From Phenylobacterium aquaticum (GTDB taxonomy: Bacteria; Pseudomonadota; Alphaproteobacteria; Caulobacterales; Caulobacteraceae), in NCBI RefSeq assembly GCF_022695515.1, contig NZ_JALDPT010000018.1, positions 34,071 to 98,070 of the forward strand: DNA of 64,000 nt. The letters run 5' to 3'. Under the pieces are notes generated by a model. It saw only the letters and a list, made by a program, of their open reading frames with translations, was not told the DNA's origin and did not search any database. The position numbers and the translations under genes are program-made. Below, in pieces: positions 7,170 to 16,048 of the stretch; within the stretch, counting starts at the first letter, position 1; each line of letters starts with the position of its first letter.

Positions 7170-8837
7170 ATGACACACCGCCTCGTCATCGCCGCCATCC
7201 AGGCCAATCCCACCGTGGGGGCCATCGCCCGCAACGAGGCGCTCGCCCGTGAGCGCATGGCCGAGGCCCGCGCCGCCGGGGCCGACATCGCGCTCTTCTC
7301 CGAACTGTTCCTCAACGGCTATCCGCCGGAGGACCTCGCCCTGAAGCCGGCCTTCTGGGCGGCGGGCAAGGCCGCCGTCGAGCGGTTGGCCGCCGAGACC
7401 ACGGCCGATTTCGCCGCCCTGGTCGGTGTGATCTGGCCGGCCGAGGCCCCGGGCCGACGCCCGCGCAACGGGCTCGCCTTCCTGGCCGACGGCAAGGTCC
7501 AGGGCGTCGCGTTCAAGTGCGACCTGCCCAATTACGGCGTCTTCGACGAGAAGCGGGTGTTCGAGCCGGGCCAGGCGCCCAGCGTCTTCGAATGGAAGGG
7601 CGTGAAGCTCGGCGTCCCGATCTGCGAGGACATTTGGAGCGACGCGGTTTGCGCCGCCCTCAAGGCCCAGGGCGCCGAGATCCTGCTGGTCCCGAACGGC
7701 TCGCCCTTCCGCCGGCTGGCGGACAAGGAGCGCATGGGCGTCGCCGCCGCCCGGGTCGCCGAGACCGGCCTGCCGATGGTCTATGTCAACGAGGTCGGCG
7801 GCCAGGACGAGCTGGTGTTCGACGGCGGTTCCTTCGCCCTGTCGGCCGCGGGCGAGGTGGTCATGCGCCTGCCGATGTTCGAGGAGGCCCTGGCGCTCTC
7901 GACCTGGGAGCGGGAGGCCGGCGGCTGGACCTGTGTCGAAGCCCCGATGGGCCAATGGGTCTCGGGTGCGGAAGAAGTCTATCGCGCCATGGTGCTGGGC
8001 CTTCGCGACTACGTGAACAAGTCGGGCTTTCCCGGTGTTCTGCTTGGACTTTCCGGCGGGGTGGACTCCGCCATTGTCGCCGTGGTCGCGGCCGATGCGC
8101 TCGGCCCCGACCGGGTCCGGTGCTTCATGCTGCCGTCGCGCTACACCAGCCAGGACAGTCTCGACGACGCGGCGGGCTGCGCGGGCCGGCTGGGCGTGCG
8201 GCTGGACGAGATCGCCATCTCGCCCGCGGTCGACGCCTTCGCGCAGATGCTGACCCCGCTCTATGAGGGCAAGGCGCCGGATCTGACGGAAGAGAACATC
8301 CAGGCCCGGACGCGCGGCCTGTCGCTTATGGCGCTCTCCAACAAGCTCGGCCTGATGCTGCTGACCACCGGCAACAAGTCGGAAATGGCGGTGGGCTACG
8401 CCACCCTCTATGGCGACATGTGCGGCGGCTACAATGTCCTCAAGGACATCTACAAGACCGACGTCTACGCCGTCTGCGAATGGCGCAACGCCAATGATCC
8501 CTACGGCGTGGCGGCCAATCCGATCCCCGAGCGCATCCTGACCAAGGCGCCGTCCGCCGAGCTCCGTCCCGACCAGAAGGACCAGGACAGCCTGCCGGAA
8601 TACGCCGAACTCGACGCGATCCTGTTCGGGCTGGTGGAGGAGGAGGCGACCCTGGACGAGATCGTCGCCCGCGGCCACGCCCCCGAGACGGTCGAGCGGG
8701 TCCAGCGCCTGCTCTACGGCTCGGAATACAAGCGCCGCCAGGCGGCCCCCGGCGTGAAGATCGGCCCCAGAGCCTTCGGCCGCGACCGCCGCTACCCGAT
8801 CGTCAACGGGTTCCGCGACGTGGTGACGAAGGCCTGA
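7170..8837 (+). CDS. nadE: Glutamine-dependent NAD+ synthetase
   Basis: 555-residue two-domain enzyme making NAD from nicotinate adenine dinucleotide, ATP and glutamine. The N-terminal nitrilase-type glutaminase domain (about 1-270) carries FSELFLNGYPPEDL (catalytic Glu), the catalytic Lys region FKCDLPNYGVFDE and the nucleophile Cys152 in GVPICEDIW. The synthetase domain begins near 280 with the PP-loop LSGGVDSA and continues with TGNKSEMAVGY and YKTDVYAV. Length and order are normal for the family, so ammonia channelling is expected. No operon partner. Confidence 0.95.
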   Translation: MTHRLVIAAIQANPTVGAIARNEALARERMAEARAAGADIALFSELFLNGYPPEDLALKPAFWAAGKAAVERLAAETTADFAALVGVIWPAEAPGRRPRNGLAFLADGKVQGVAFKCDLPNYGVFDEKRVFEPGQAPSVFEWKGVKLGVPICEDIWSDAVCAALKAQGAEILLVPNGSPFRRLADKERMGVAAARVAETGLPMVYVNEVGGQDELVFDGGSFALSAAGEVVMRLPMFEEALALSTWEREAGGWTCVEAPMGQWVSGAEEVYRAMVLGLRDYVNKSGFPGVLLGLSGGVDSAIVAVVAADALGPDRVRCFMLPSRYTSQDSLDDAAGCAGRLGVRLDEIAISPAVDAFAQMLTPLYEGKAPDLTEENIQARTRGLSLMALSNKLGLMLLTTGNKSEMAVGYATLYGDMCGGYNVLKDIYKTDVYAVCEWRNANDPYGVAANPIPERILTKAPSAELRPDQKDQDSLPEYAELDAILFGLVEEEATLDEIVARGHAPETVERVQRLLYGSEYKRRQAAPGVKIGPRAFGRDRRYPIVNGFRDVVTKA

Positions 8838-8909
8838 TCGCGCCGGGCGCTTACCCTTCGTTGTATTGTCGAGCTTGGGTGCTATCGTCCCCACGACCGG
8901 GGGGCGACC

Positions 8910-9884
8910 ATGACCAAGAAGATCTTCGCAAGTGTTCTGGGCTGCGCCGCCCTGCTGCTCATCGCAGGCTGCGCCACGACGGTGGCGATCAGCGCGCGCT
9001 TTCCGCCGCGCTATGCGGAGACCGCGGACATCCGGCGCATCGCGGTGGGCGGGTTCAATGGCTATGGCGGCGCGGAATTCCAGGCGGCGCTGCAGGCCGA
9101 ACTGTTCGCCGCGACCTTTGACGGCCGGCCCTATTTCACGATCGTCGCCACGGGCGGCCCGCCGGATACGGCCGGGGCCAGCGCCTATGGGCGGGAGATG
9201 GGCGCTCAGGGCGTGATCTTCGGCACGGTCAGCACCGACTTCAACACCTCGAGCTACCAGGGCAGCGAGGACCGCTGCGTCGAGTGGAACGAGAAGAAGA
9301 ACTGCAAGAAATACAGGAGCTTCCCCATCCCTTGCTGGCGGCGCAACGTCGATCTGGTCGTCACGCCCAGCCTGGCCAACATCGCCGCCGGTCGGGTGGT
9401 CTATTCGAGCCAGAAGCGCGCCAGCCGCAGCGCCTCCTGGTGCGCCAACCAGAGCCCGTCGGGCAGCGACCTGGAGCTGGTGACGAGCGCTCAGCGGGAA
9501 ATCCTCGGTGAAATCCGCCGTGACATCGCCCCCTACAACACGACGCTCGACGCGACCCTGAAGACCCGCGGCGACGGCCTGCCGACCGAGATCAAGGCGC
9601 AGTTCACGGCGGCGGTGAAGGCGGCGTCGAGCGGCGACATGGGCCAAGCCTGCGACGCCTGGACGGCGATCAACAAGGCGAGCCCCCGCAATGTCGACAC
9701 GGTCTATGATCTGGGCGTCTGCGCGGAGAGCGCGGGCGACTACACCGGCGCGCTCACGCTCTATCGCCAGGCTCAGGGGCTGGCGACGGCGCCGGACAAG
9801 GATATCGCCGCCTCAATCGCCCGGGCCAGCGACCTCGCGGCGGCGCGGGCGGCGCTGGCCAGGACCAAGACGGGCAAGCGCTAG
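8910..9884 (+). CDS. Lipoprotein with CsgG-like region and C-terminal TPR-like repeat
   Basis: 324-residue lipoprotein: signal peptide ending LLLIAGC, so it should be lipidated at Cys21. Residues 40-200 (IRRIAVGGFNGYGGAEFQA, AYGREMGAQGVIFGTVS) have the pattern of CsgG/TolB-N type domains, which bind or form outer-membrane assemblies. A segment with CVEWNEKKNCKKY and PCWRR may hold a disulphide. The C-terminus (about 225-310) has TPR-like helices. Function unknown; the CsgG relation is my reading of the pattern and needs a profile search. Confidence 0.7.
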   Translation: MTKKIFASVLGCAALLLIAGCATTVAISARFPPRYAETADIRRIAVGGFNGYGGAEFQAALQAELFAATFDGRPYFTIVATGGPPDTAGASAYGREMGAQGVIFGTVSTDFNTSSYQGSEDRCVEWNEKKNCKKYRSFPIPCWRRNVDLVVTPSLANIAAGRVVYSSQKRASRSASWCANQSPSGSDLELVTSAQREILGEIRRDIAPYNTTLDATLKTRGDGLPTEIKAQFTAAVKAASSGDMGQACDAWTAINKASPRNVDTVYDLGVCAESAGDYTGALTLYRQAQGLATAPDKDIAASIARASDLAAARAALARTKTGKR

Positions 9885-9911
9885 GCCTGGGCTGAGGCGC
9901 GGGAACCGCCG

Positions 9912-10472
9912 TTGATCATTCCGACGACGATCGCGACATCTCGGCCAAGAGCGATCCTGCGAATGGTAGGGTCGCTGGTCTTTGGGCTCATGGCTCTCAT
10001 GGGTGTGAATTTGTTGGGGCCTGTGGGGCTTGGACTCGCAGTCCTTAGCGGTGGCTATTGCCTCGCCTGCCTGAGCGTAAATCTCTGGACGATCCGAGAC
10101 CCAGGGGCGGTGCGTCTCACACACGAGGGCATTGAGGTTAAGCGGCCGTTGGGACAGGTGGCTGTGACTTGGAAGGAAATCTCGGGAACCTCGGCGCGTC
10201 GCGTTGGACTGATGGCAGATCTGGCGTTTGCGCCATTCACGGGCTTTGAATGGGTCGAGGTCCATCGAGTTGTAGGAGGGCCACCCGTGATTATCGCTGG
10301 CAGCACATTTGGTTCTAAGGCCCTGGCAGACCTCATCATCGCCGGGCGGTCGGAATGGCTGGCCAGGGAGCGGGCGATCTTTGGCGAGCCGGACTTCGCC
10401 CCAACCCCGCTTATCCCCGCGAAGGCGGGGAACCAAGCCGAGTCTGGTCCTGGTCAGGGCGAGGCAGGTTGA
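9912..10472 (+). CDS. Small membrane protein with PH-like domain, C-terminus encoded by a REP element
   Basis: 186 residues. Two hydrophobic segments (about 17-35 and 38-60) are followed by a soluble part (RLTHEGIEVKRPLG to LADLIIAGRSEWLARE) that resembles bacterial PH-like domains. The last 20 or so residues (PLIPAKAGNQ onward) are translated from the left arm and spacer of the palindromic repeat at 10407-10510, so the original stop was probably lost to repeat insertion. Function unknown. Base composition before the repeat is a little lower in GC than its neighbours. Confidence 0.65.
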   Translation: MIIPTTIATSRPRAILRMVGSLVFGLMALMGVNLLGPVGLGLAVLSGGYCLACLSVNLWTIRDPGAVRLTHEGIEVKRPLGQVAVTWKEISGTSARRVGLMADLAFAPFTGFEWVEVHRVVGGPPVIIAGSTFGSKALADLIIAGRSEWLARERAIFGEPDFAPTPLIPAKAGNQAESGPGQGEAG

Positions 10473-10510
10473 TATCCCGCTTGGGTCCCCGCCTTCGCGG
10501 GGATGAGCGG
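10407..10510. repeat. REP-like palindromic element
   Basis: Left unit 10407-10438 (CCGCTTATCCCCGCGAAGGC and on) and right unit 10479-10510 are near-perfect inverted copies separated by 40 nt, each with its own internal CCCCGC/GCGGGG hairpin. Units of the form TCATCCCCGCGAAGGCGGGG are widespread REP sequences in alphaproteobacteria. It overlaps the 3' end of the preceding gene and abuts the stop of the next one. Confidence 0.85.
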
Positions 10511-10517
10511 TGAGTTG

Positions 10518-11120
10518 CTAGGTCAGCCTCGCCACGTCCGGCGCCATGGCGTGGATCTTGGCCGGGCCGCGGAGCAGGGCGGGGACCACGTCCTCGATCG
10601 CCTCGACGGTCACCCAGCTCTCCATGAATTCCGGCGGGGTGAGCTTGTGGTCCACCGTGTGCTGGAAGAGGGCGAACAGGGGTTCCCAGAAGCCGTTCGG
10701 GCTCCAGAACACCACCGGCTTGGCGTGCAGGTCCAGGCGGCGCCAGGACAACAGCTCGACGATCTCCTCCAGGGTGCCGACGCCGCCGGGCAGGACGACG
10801 AAGCCGTCCGAGCGCTCGAACATCATCTGTTTGCGCTCATGCATGGAGGTGACGACCACCGTCTCCACCACGTCGAGGCGGCGTTCCTTGATCTTCAGGA
10901 ACTCGGGAATGATCCCCAGCACCTTGCCGCCGGCGTCATGCGCGGCCATGGCGCAGGCGCCCATCAGGCCGACGCCGCCGCCGCCGTAGATCAGCTCAAG
11001 CTTCGCGGCGGCGAGCGCGCGGCCGAGGTCGGCCGCAGCGGTCAGGAAGGCGGGCTCGGCCGCATCGGCGGAGCCACAGAAAACGCAGACGGAGGTAAGG
11101 GGGGCGGGGTCGTGCCCCAT
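10518..11120 (-). CDS. LOG-family protein (TIGR00730), cytokinin riboside 5'-monophosphate phosphoribohydrolase-like
   Basis: 200-residue Rossmann-like hydrolase. The family marks are VCVFCGSAD near the N-terminus, YGGGGVGLMG, the arginine-bearing SMHERKQMMF and the catalytic PGGVGTLEE. Family members cleave the N-glycosidic bond of nucleoside 5'-monophosphates; in bacteria outside plant associations the physiological substrate is often AMP or unknown. Cytoplasmic and single-gene. Confidence 0.9.
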   Translation of the reverse strand: MGHDPAPLTSVCVFCGSADAAEPAFLTAAADLGRALAAAKLELIYGGGGVGLMGACAMAAHDAGGKVLGIIPEFLKIKERRLDVVETVVVTSMHERKQMMFERSDGFVVLPGGVGTLEEIVELLSWRRLDLHAKPVVFWSPNGFWEPLFALFQHTVDHKLTPPEFMESWVTVEAIEDVVPALLRGPAKIHAMAPDVARLT

Positions 11121-11215
11121 GTGGCAGGCTCCAGGAGAATCAGGTCGCGCCGCTTGAAGACCGGCGCGGAAGGGTCAGATTAGCTAGGACTTGGGTTAAG
11201 GAGTTTCAACCGGCC

Positions 11216-11998
11216 GTGTTTCGCGTGCGTGCGCCCCTTGTCGCGGTCCTGGCCGGCGCCGGCCTGCTGCTGGCCGCCTGTGGGCCGCAACCGGCGCAGA
11301 GCTCCGCGCCGGCCAGTGAGACCGAGACCCACGCCGCCTATCTGACCCCGCCGGCGGTGACCGATATCGCGCTTTCCGCCGGGCAGATGCTGATCTCAGG
11401 AACGGCGGCGCCCAATGCGCGGGTGCGCCTAGCCACGCCGACAGGTGTGACCAGCCTGGCCACCGCCGACGCCGCCGGCCTGTGGCGGCTGTCGGCGCCC
11501 GCCCAACCCCAGGCCGCGCTCTACGGCCTGTCCCAGAGCCTGGGCGGCCAGACCGTCCAGGCGGAGGGCTATGTCATGGTGACGCCGGCCGGCGCGGGAT
11601 ACCTGCTGCGCGCCGGGGCCGGCGCCGTGCGGCTGGGCCGACCGGCGACCCAGGGCATCACCGCTGTGGATTTCGACCGCGAGGGCGCGGCCGTGGTCTC
11701 CGGCCGGGCGCCGGCGGGAACCAGCCTCAGCGCCTGGGTCGATGGCCGCCGCGCCGCCGAGGGCCGCGCCGACCAGGCCGGCGCCTTCTCCCTGTCGCTC
11801 AACGCCCCCCTGCGGGACGGTGGCCACGATGTGAAGGTGTTCGGCGAATCCATCGACAGCCGCATCGCCTTCAGCGCCGCCCAGGCCCAGCCCCTGGTCG
11901 GCGGGCCATTCCGCGTGGTCCCGACCGCCGGCGGCGTCCGGGTGGACTGGATCACGCCCGGCGGCGGCGTCCAGTCGACGGTCGTCGCCGCCTCCTAA
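11216..11998 (+). CDS. Lipoprotein with Ig-like repeats, unknown function
   Basis: 260 residues; GTG start at 11216 with AAGGAG upstream. The signal peptide ends LLLAAC (lipidation at Cys22), followed by a Ser/Ala/Pro linker. Two beta-rich repeats follow (SAGQMLISGTAAPNARVRL and GAAVVSGRAPAGTSLSAWV), each with a GxAxxxxxV pattern like bacterial Ig-like or carboxypeptidase-regulatory domains. Probably a periplasmic surface-anchored structural protein. It precedes the Atm1-type exporter by 40 nt and may be co-transcribed with it. Confidence 0.7.
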   Translation: MFRVRAPLVAVLAGAGLLLAACGPQPAQSSAPASETETHAAYLTPPAVTDIALSAGQMLISGTAAPNARVRLATPTGVTSLATADAAGLWRLSAPAQPQAALYGLSQSLGGQTVQAEGYVMVTPAGAGYLLRAGAGAVRLGRPATQGITAVDFDREGAAVVSGRAPAGTSLSAWVDGRRAAEGRADQAGAFSLSLNAPLRDGGHDVKVFGESIDSRIAFSAAQAQPLVGGPFRVVPTAGGVRVDWITPGGGVQSTVVAAS

Positions 11999-12038
11999 GT
12001 TCCTCGATCGCCCCGACAGGCAGGAAGACACCCCTCAC

Positions 12039-13886
12039 TTGGCATTTCATCACGCTCATGGCGGCGGGCATTTCAAGGCCCCCGAGGTCGCGGCCCCGAA
12101 CGAGAAGGGCTTCGGGTTCTGGCGCTCCATGTCGGAGCTGGCGCGCCTGGTTCTGCGCTCGGGCGCGGCCGGGCTGCGCTGGCGCCTGCCGCTGGCGTTG
12201 GGCCTGGTGTTCCTGGGCAAGCTCGCCGGGGTGTGGGCGCCGGTCATGCTGGGCGACGCCATCAACACGCTCGCCCCGGCCAAGGGCGAGACCCTGAAGC
12301 TCGGCGCCGATTTCGTCACCCTGGCCCTGGCCTTCGCCGGCTTCCGGCTGATCTCGGCCTGCGCCCCCTTTGCCCGCGACGTGGTCTTCACCCCGGTCTC
12401 GCAGCAGACCATGGCCAAGGCCGCGGTGGAGACCTTCGCCCACTCGCTCTCCCTGTCGCTCGACTTCCATCAGGGCAAGCAGACCGGAACCCTGGCCAGG
12501 ATCATCGACCGGGGCTCGCGCTCCACCGACTTCCTGCTGCGCAGCGTGGTCTTCAACCTGGGTCCGACGGCGATCGAGCTGGTCATGGCGATGATCGTCA
12601 TGGTCACCCGGCTGGACTGGCGGTTCGCGGTGACGGCGCTCGCCACCATCGTGGTCTATACGGTCGCCACCTTCCGGATCACCGACTGGCGGCTGTCGCA
12701 CCGCCGGCGGCTGAACGAGACCGACAACCGTGCGGCCGGGGTCTCGGTCGACGCCATGATCAACTTCGAGACGGTCAAGACCTTCGGCGCCGAGACCCGC
12801 ACGGTCGACCGCTACGAGGCGGCCATGGGTGACTATGTCCAGGCCTCGGTCCAGGCCAATGCGTCGCTCTCCATGCTCAACGCCGCCCAGGCGGTGGTGC
12901 TCAACGCCGGCCTCGGCCTGATGGCGGTCATGGCCGGGCTGGAGGTGATCCACGGCCACATGCGGATCGGCGACGTCACCACGGCGATCCTGCTGCTGAC
13001 CGGCATCTATGGCCCCCTGAACATGCTGGGATTCAACTACCGCGAAATCCGCCAGGCCTTCATCGACATGGAGCAGATGGTCGGCCTGACCTCGCTGAAG
13101 CCGGACATCACCGATTCCGCCGCCGCCCGCGACCTGCCGCCGGCCAGCGGGAAGGGGGCCGAACTCACCTTCCAGGATGTCGACTTCCGTCATGACGCCC
13201 GGTCCAACGGCCTGCTTGGCGTCAGCTTCGTGGCCCCGCCGGGCACGACCACGGCCCTAGTCGGCCCGTCCGGCGCCGGCAAGACCACGGCGGTGCGCCT
13301 GGCCCTGCGCCTGCTGGATCCGCAGTCGGGGCGGGTGACCCTGGACGGCGTCGATCTGCGCGATGTGCGTCAGGCGACCCTGCGCCGGGCCGTGGCCTTG
13401 GTGCCCCAGGACGTGGCCCTGTTCAACGACACCCTGTTCGCCAACATCGCTTTCGGCCGGCCGGACGCCGATCCCGGCGCCGTGCGCGCCGCGGCCGACG
13501 CCGCCGAGCTGGGCGCCTTCATCGACGGCCTGCCCAACGGGCTCGACACCATGGTCGGCGAGCGGGGCCTGAAACTGTCGGGCGGAGAGCGGCAGCGGGT
13601 CGGCATCGCCCGCGCCCTGCTGGCGGAGCCCCGCCTGCTGATCCTCGACGAGGCGACCAGCGCGCTCGACGGCCGCACGGAGGAGGCGATCCAGGCCACC
13701 CTGCGCAAGGTGAGGGAGGGCCGCACCACCCTGGTGGTCGCCCACCGCCTGTCGACCATTGTCGACGCCGACCAGATCCTGGTGCTGCGGCGGGGCAAGA
13801 TCGTCGAGCGCGGGACCCACGCCGAGCTGCTGGACAAGGCCGGTGAATACGCCGCCCTGTGGCGGCGCCAGACCCGGGCTCACTAG
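12039..13886 (+). CDS. Atm1-type ABC exporter (heavy-metal/glutathione-conjugate)
   Basis: 615-residue half-transporter: six-helix membrane domain (about 45-345) and ATPase domain with Walker A GPSGAGKTT, Q-loop LVPQDVALFNDT, signature LSGGERQRVGIARALL and LLILDEATSALD. The N-terminus is His-rich (FHHAHGGGHF), and the NxxxP-type pattern FNLGPTAIELVM is typical of bacterial Atm1/HMT1 homologues, which export glutathione-complexed metals. The TTG start at 12039 keeps the His-rich region; ATG at 12129 would remove it. Its stop shares a CTAG with the convergent GNAT gene. Confidence 0.88.
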   Translation: MAFHHAHGGGHFKAPEVAAPNEKGFGFWRSMSELARLVLRSGAAGLRWRLPLALGLVFLGKLAGVWAPVMLGDAINTLAPAKGETLKLGADFVTLALAFAGFRLISACAPFARDVVFTPVSQQTMAKAAVETFAHSLSLSLDFHQGKQTGTLARIIDRGSRSTDFLLRSVVFNLGPTAIELVMAMIVMVTRLDWRFAVTALATIVVYTVATFRITDWRLSHRRRLNETDNRAAGVSVDAMINFETVKTFGAETRTVDRYEAAMGDYVQASVQANASLSMLNAAQAVVLNAGLGLMAVMAGLEVIHGHMRIGDVTTAILLLTGIYGPLNMLGFNYREIRQAFIDMEQMVGLTSLKPDITDSAAARDLPPASGKGAELTFQDVDFRHDARSNGLLGVSFVAPPGTTTALVGPSGAGKTTAVRLALRLLDPQSGRVTLDGVDLRDVRQATLRRAVALVPQDVALFNDTLFANIAFGRPDADPGAVRAAADAAELGAFIDGLPNGLDTMVGERGLKLSGGERQRVGIARALLAEPRLLILDEATSALDGRTEEAIQATLRKVREGRTTLVVAHRLSTIVDADQILVLRRGKIVERGTHAELLDKAGEYAALWRRQTRAH

Positions 13887-14356
13887 CCCCGCAGGGACAG
13901 GCTCATTTCCGAGGTCTGGGCCCAGCCCATCCGCTCATAGAGCGGGCGGCCCATGCGGGTGGCGTGCAGGATCATGTAGTCCAGCTCCCGGCGGCGGCCC
14001 TCCTCGACGGCCCGGTCCATCAGCTGGCGGGCCAGGCCCTGGCCGCGATGCTCGGGCTCGACGAAGACATTGAGAACATAGCCCCGCGCACCCTGCCGGG
14101 GATGGGACGGGTGGGGCGGCCAGTCGATCACCATCATGCCGAGCCCGGCGATCGGCGTCCCATCCGCCTGATCGACGATCCAGCCGAAATAGTCGCCGGC
14201 CGCCAGCCGCGGGGCGAGCCAGGGCCGGAACGCCTCGTCCATCGGGGCGAGATCGGCCGCAGACCGCCCGGACGCCTGGAACATCTCGCGGCGGTGACGG
14301 CAAATCACGTCGAGATCATCGACGCTCACCGGCCGGAAGACGCGAGCCTCCGCCAT
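13883..14356 (-). CDS. GNAT-family N-acetyltransferase
   Basis: 157 residues with the GNAT acetyl-CoA motif VLNVFVEPEHRGQGLARQLMD (Q/RxxGxG/A form) and the C-terminal LYERMGW motif. The acceptor substrate is unknown. Cytoplasmic. Stop codon TAG is read from the same CTAG as the upstream convergent ABC gene. Confidence 0.85.
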   Translation of the reverse strand: MAEARVFRPVSVDDLDVICRHRREMFQASGRSAADLAPMDEAFRPWLAPRLAAGDYFGWIVDQADGTPIAGLGMMVIDWPPHPSHPRQGARGYVLNVFVEPEHRGQGLARQLMDRAVEEGRRRELDYMILHATRMGRPLYERMGWAQTSEMSLSLRG

Positions 14357-14371
14357 GGCCGCTCCGCCCGC

Positions 14372-16048
14372 CTATTCCGCAGCCCGGGGAAGGCCGTCGG
14401 GTTCGGCCTTCTTCCGCTTCAGACCGATCTGCTCGAACAGCCAGACGAACCGGGCGGAGGCCACCTTGGGCGCCGCTAGCAGCACCGGCGTCAGCACCAG
14501 GGTCAGCAGGGTGGCGAAGGTCAGGCCCCAGACCACGGCCGCCGACAGCTGCACCCACCATTCCGACCCCGGCGCCCGGTATTCCAGGTGCAGGTTGTGG
14601 AAGTTCGGGTGGACCTGGAACATCAGCGGCAACAGGCCAACCACCGTCACCAGGGTGGTCAGCATGACCGGCCGGAAGCGCTGGGCGCCGGCCCGCATCG
14701 CCGCCTCGTCCGCCTCATAGCCGGCCCGGCGCAGCTGGTAGAAGGTGTCGACCAACACGATGTTGTGGCCGACCACCACCCCGGCCAGGGCCACGACGCC
14801 TGTGCCCAGCATGATCACCGAGATGTAGTCGAAGGTGTGGGCGAGATTGATCTGCACCCCCAGCAGCACCCCCATGGTCGACAGGATCACCGCCGAGAGG
14901 GTCACGAACACCCCGTAGAAGCTGTTGAACTGCCAAAGCAGGATGATCATCATCATGAACAGGGCGGCCGAGATCGCGGTGATGAAGAACACCACGGCCT
15001 TGCGGCCCTCCTCGTCGGCGCCGGTGAACTTCCAGCGGACGGAGGAGTCGATCGGCGCCTTCTCCATCCACGGCCGCAGCTGCTGGATCTTGGCGTTGGC
15101 CGCGACGCCATCGACGACATTGGCCTGCACGATGACCAGCCGCTGGCTGTTGCGCCGCTGGATGGCCGTGACCTGCTGGGCCGGCACCCGCTTGACGAAG
15201 TAGCTGGCCGGAACCGGTCCGACGGCGGTGGGGATCTTCAGGTTCTCGAAGGCGTCGACATTGCGTCCCGCCGGGGTGAAGCGCACCCGGATGTCGAGCT
15301 CGTCCTCGGCGTCATCGGGCCGGAAGCGTCCGACCAGAACCCCGCCGGTCGTGTACTGAATCGCCTGGCCGATGGTCAGGACGTCGACCCCGTAGCGGCC
15401 GGCCGCCTCGCGATCGACGGTCAGGTTCCACTCGATGCCGGGCGAGGTGCGATTATCCTCGAGCTCGATGATCTGCGGGTCGGCGGCGAGCTTGGCCTTC
15501 ACCAGGTCGGCGGCGCGGTTGAGCGCCGCGGGATTGTTGCTGCGCAGTTCGACCTGCACCGCCTTGCCGGTCGGCGGACCGCCCTGGGGCTCGCGCACCT
15601 CGATCTGCATGCCCGGCACGTCGGCCAGGCGGCGACGGATCTCCTTGGCGATGTCCTTGCCGCGCAGACCCAGGGCCTTGCGCTCCTCGTAGTGCTGGAA
15701 CTCGACCTGGATGCGCCCGATGGTGTCGTTGGGCGCCGAGCGCGGGCCGCCGCCTGTGGCCGTGCCGGTCCGGACGTAGAGCGACTCCACGCCCTTGATC
15801 CCGAACAGCCGCCGTTCGACCTGGCTGACCAGCACGTCCTGGGCGTCGGGCGACATGTTGCCCCGCGCCTTGACGTAGACCGAGACATATTCCGGATCCT
15901 GATCGAGGAAGAACTCGGTCCGGTGCGGCGTCTTCGAGAACCACATGAAGATCGAGACCACGATCACCAGGGTGGCGACCACCGTGCGGCCGGGATGGCG
16001 GCCGAGCGTGTTGATCGAGCGGGCGTACCAGCCCATGAAGCCCGCCAT
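14372..16048 (-). CDS. RND efflux transporter, C-terminal half (frameshifted from the next feature)
   Basis: 558 residues equal to the second half of an RND inner-membrane pump: TM7 near the start (VVATLVIVVSIFMWF), a large periplasmic loop with porter subdomains, then TM8-TM12 (FFITAISAALFMMMIILLWQ, GTGVVALAGVVVGHNIVLVD, QRFRPVMLTTLVTVVG). It overlaps the N-terminal half in another frame. Adding one G to the four-G run at 16061-16064 joins them in one 1069-codon frame. No good ribosome site precedes the ATG at 16048, so this is not a normal independent start. Most likely one gene. Confidence 0.85.
   Translation of the reverse strand: MAGFMGWYARSINTLGRHPGRTVVATLVIVVSIFMWFSKTPHRTEFFLDQDPEYVSVYVKARGNMSPDAQDVLVSQVERRLFGIKGVESLYVRTGTATGGGPRSAPNDTIGRIQVEFQHYEERKALGLRGKDIAKEIRRRLADVPGMQIEVREPQGGPPTGKAVQVELRSNNPAALNRAADLVKAKLAADPQIIELEDNRTSPGIEWNLTVDREAAGRYGVDVLTIGQAIQYTTGGVLVGRFRPDDAEDELDIRVRFTPAGRNVDAFENLKIPTAVGPVPASYFVKRVPAQQVTAIQRRNSQRLVIVQANVVDGVAANAKIQQLRPWMEKAPIDSSVRWKFTGADEEGRKAVVFFITAISAALFMMMIILLWQFNSFYGVFVTLSAVILSTMGVLLGVQINLAHTFDYISVIMLGTGVVALAGVVVGHNIVLVDTFYQLRRAGYEADEAAMRAGAQRFRPVMLTTLVTVVGLLPLMFQVHPNFHNLHLEYRAPGSEWWVQLSAAVVWGLTFATLLTLVLTPVLLAAPKVASARFVWLFEQIGLKRKKAEPDGLPRAAE

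Noticed and set aside
7083..9647. 854-codon open frame on the minus strand opposite nadE and the lipoprotein gene
   Set aside because: Composed of Gly/Arg/Ala/Asp-rich antisense codons with no family motifs; a mirror of third-position GC in the real genes.
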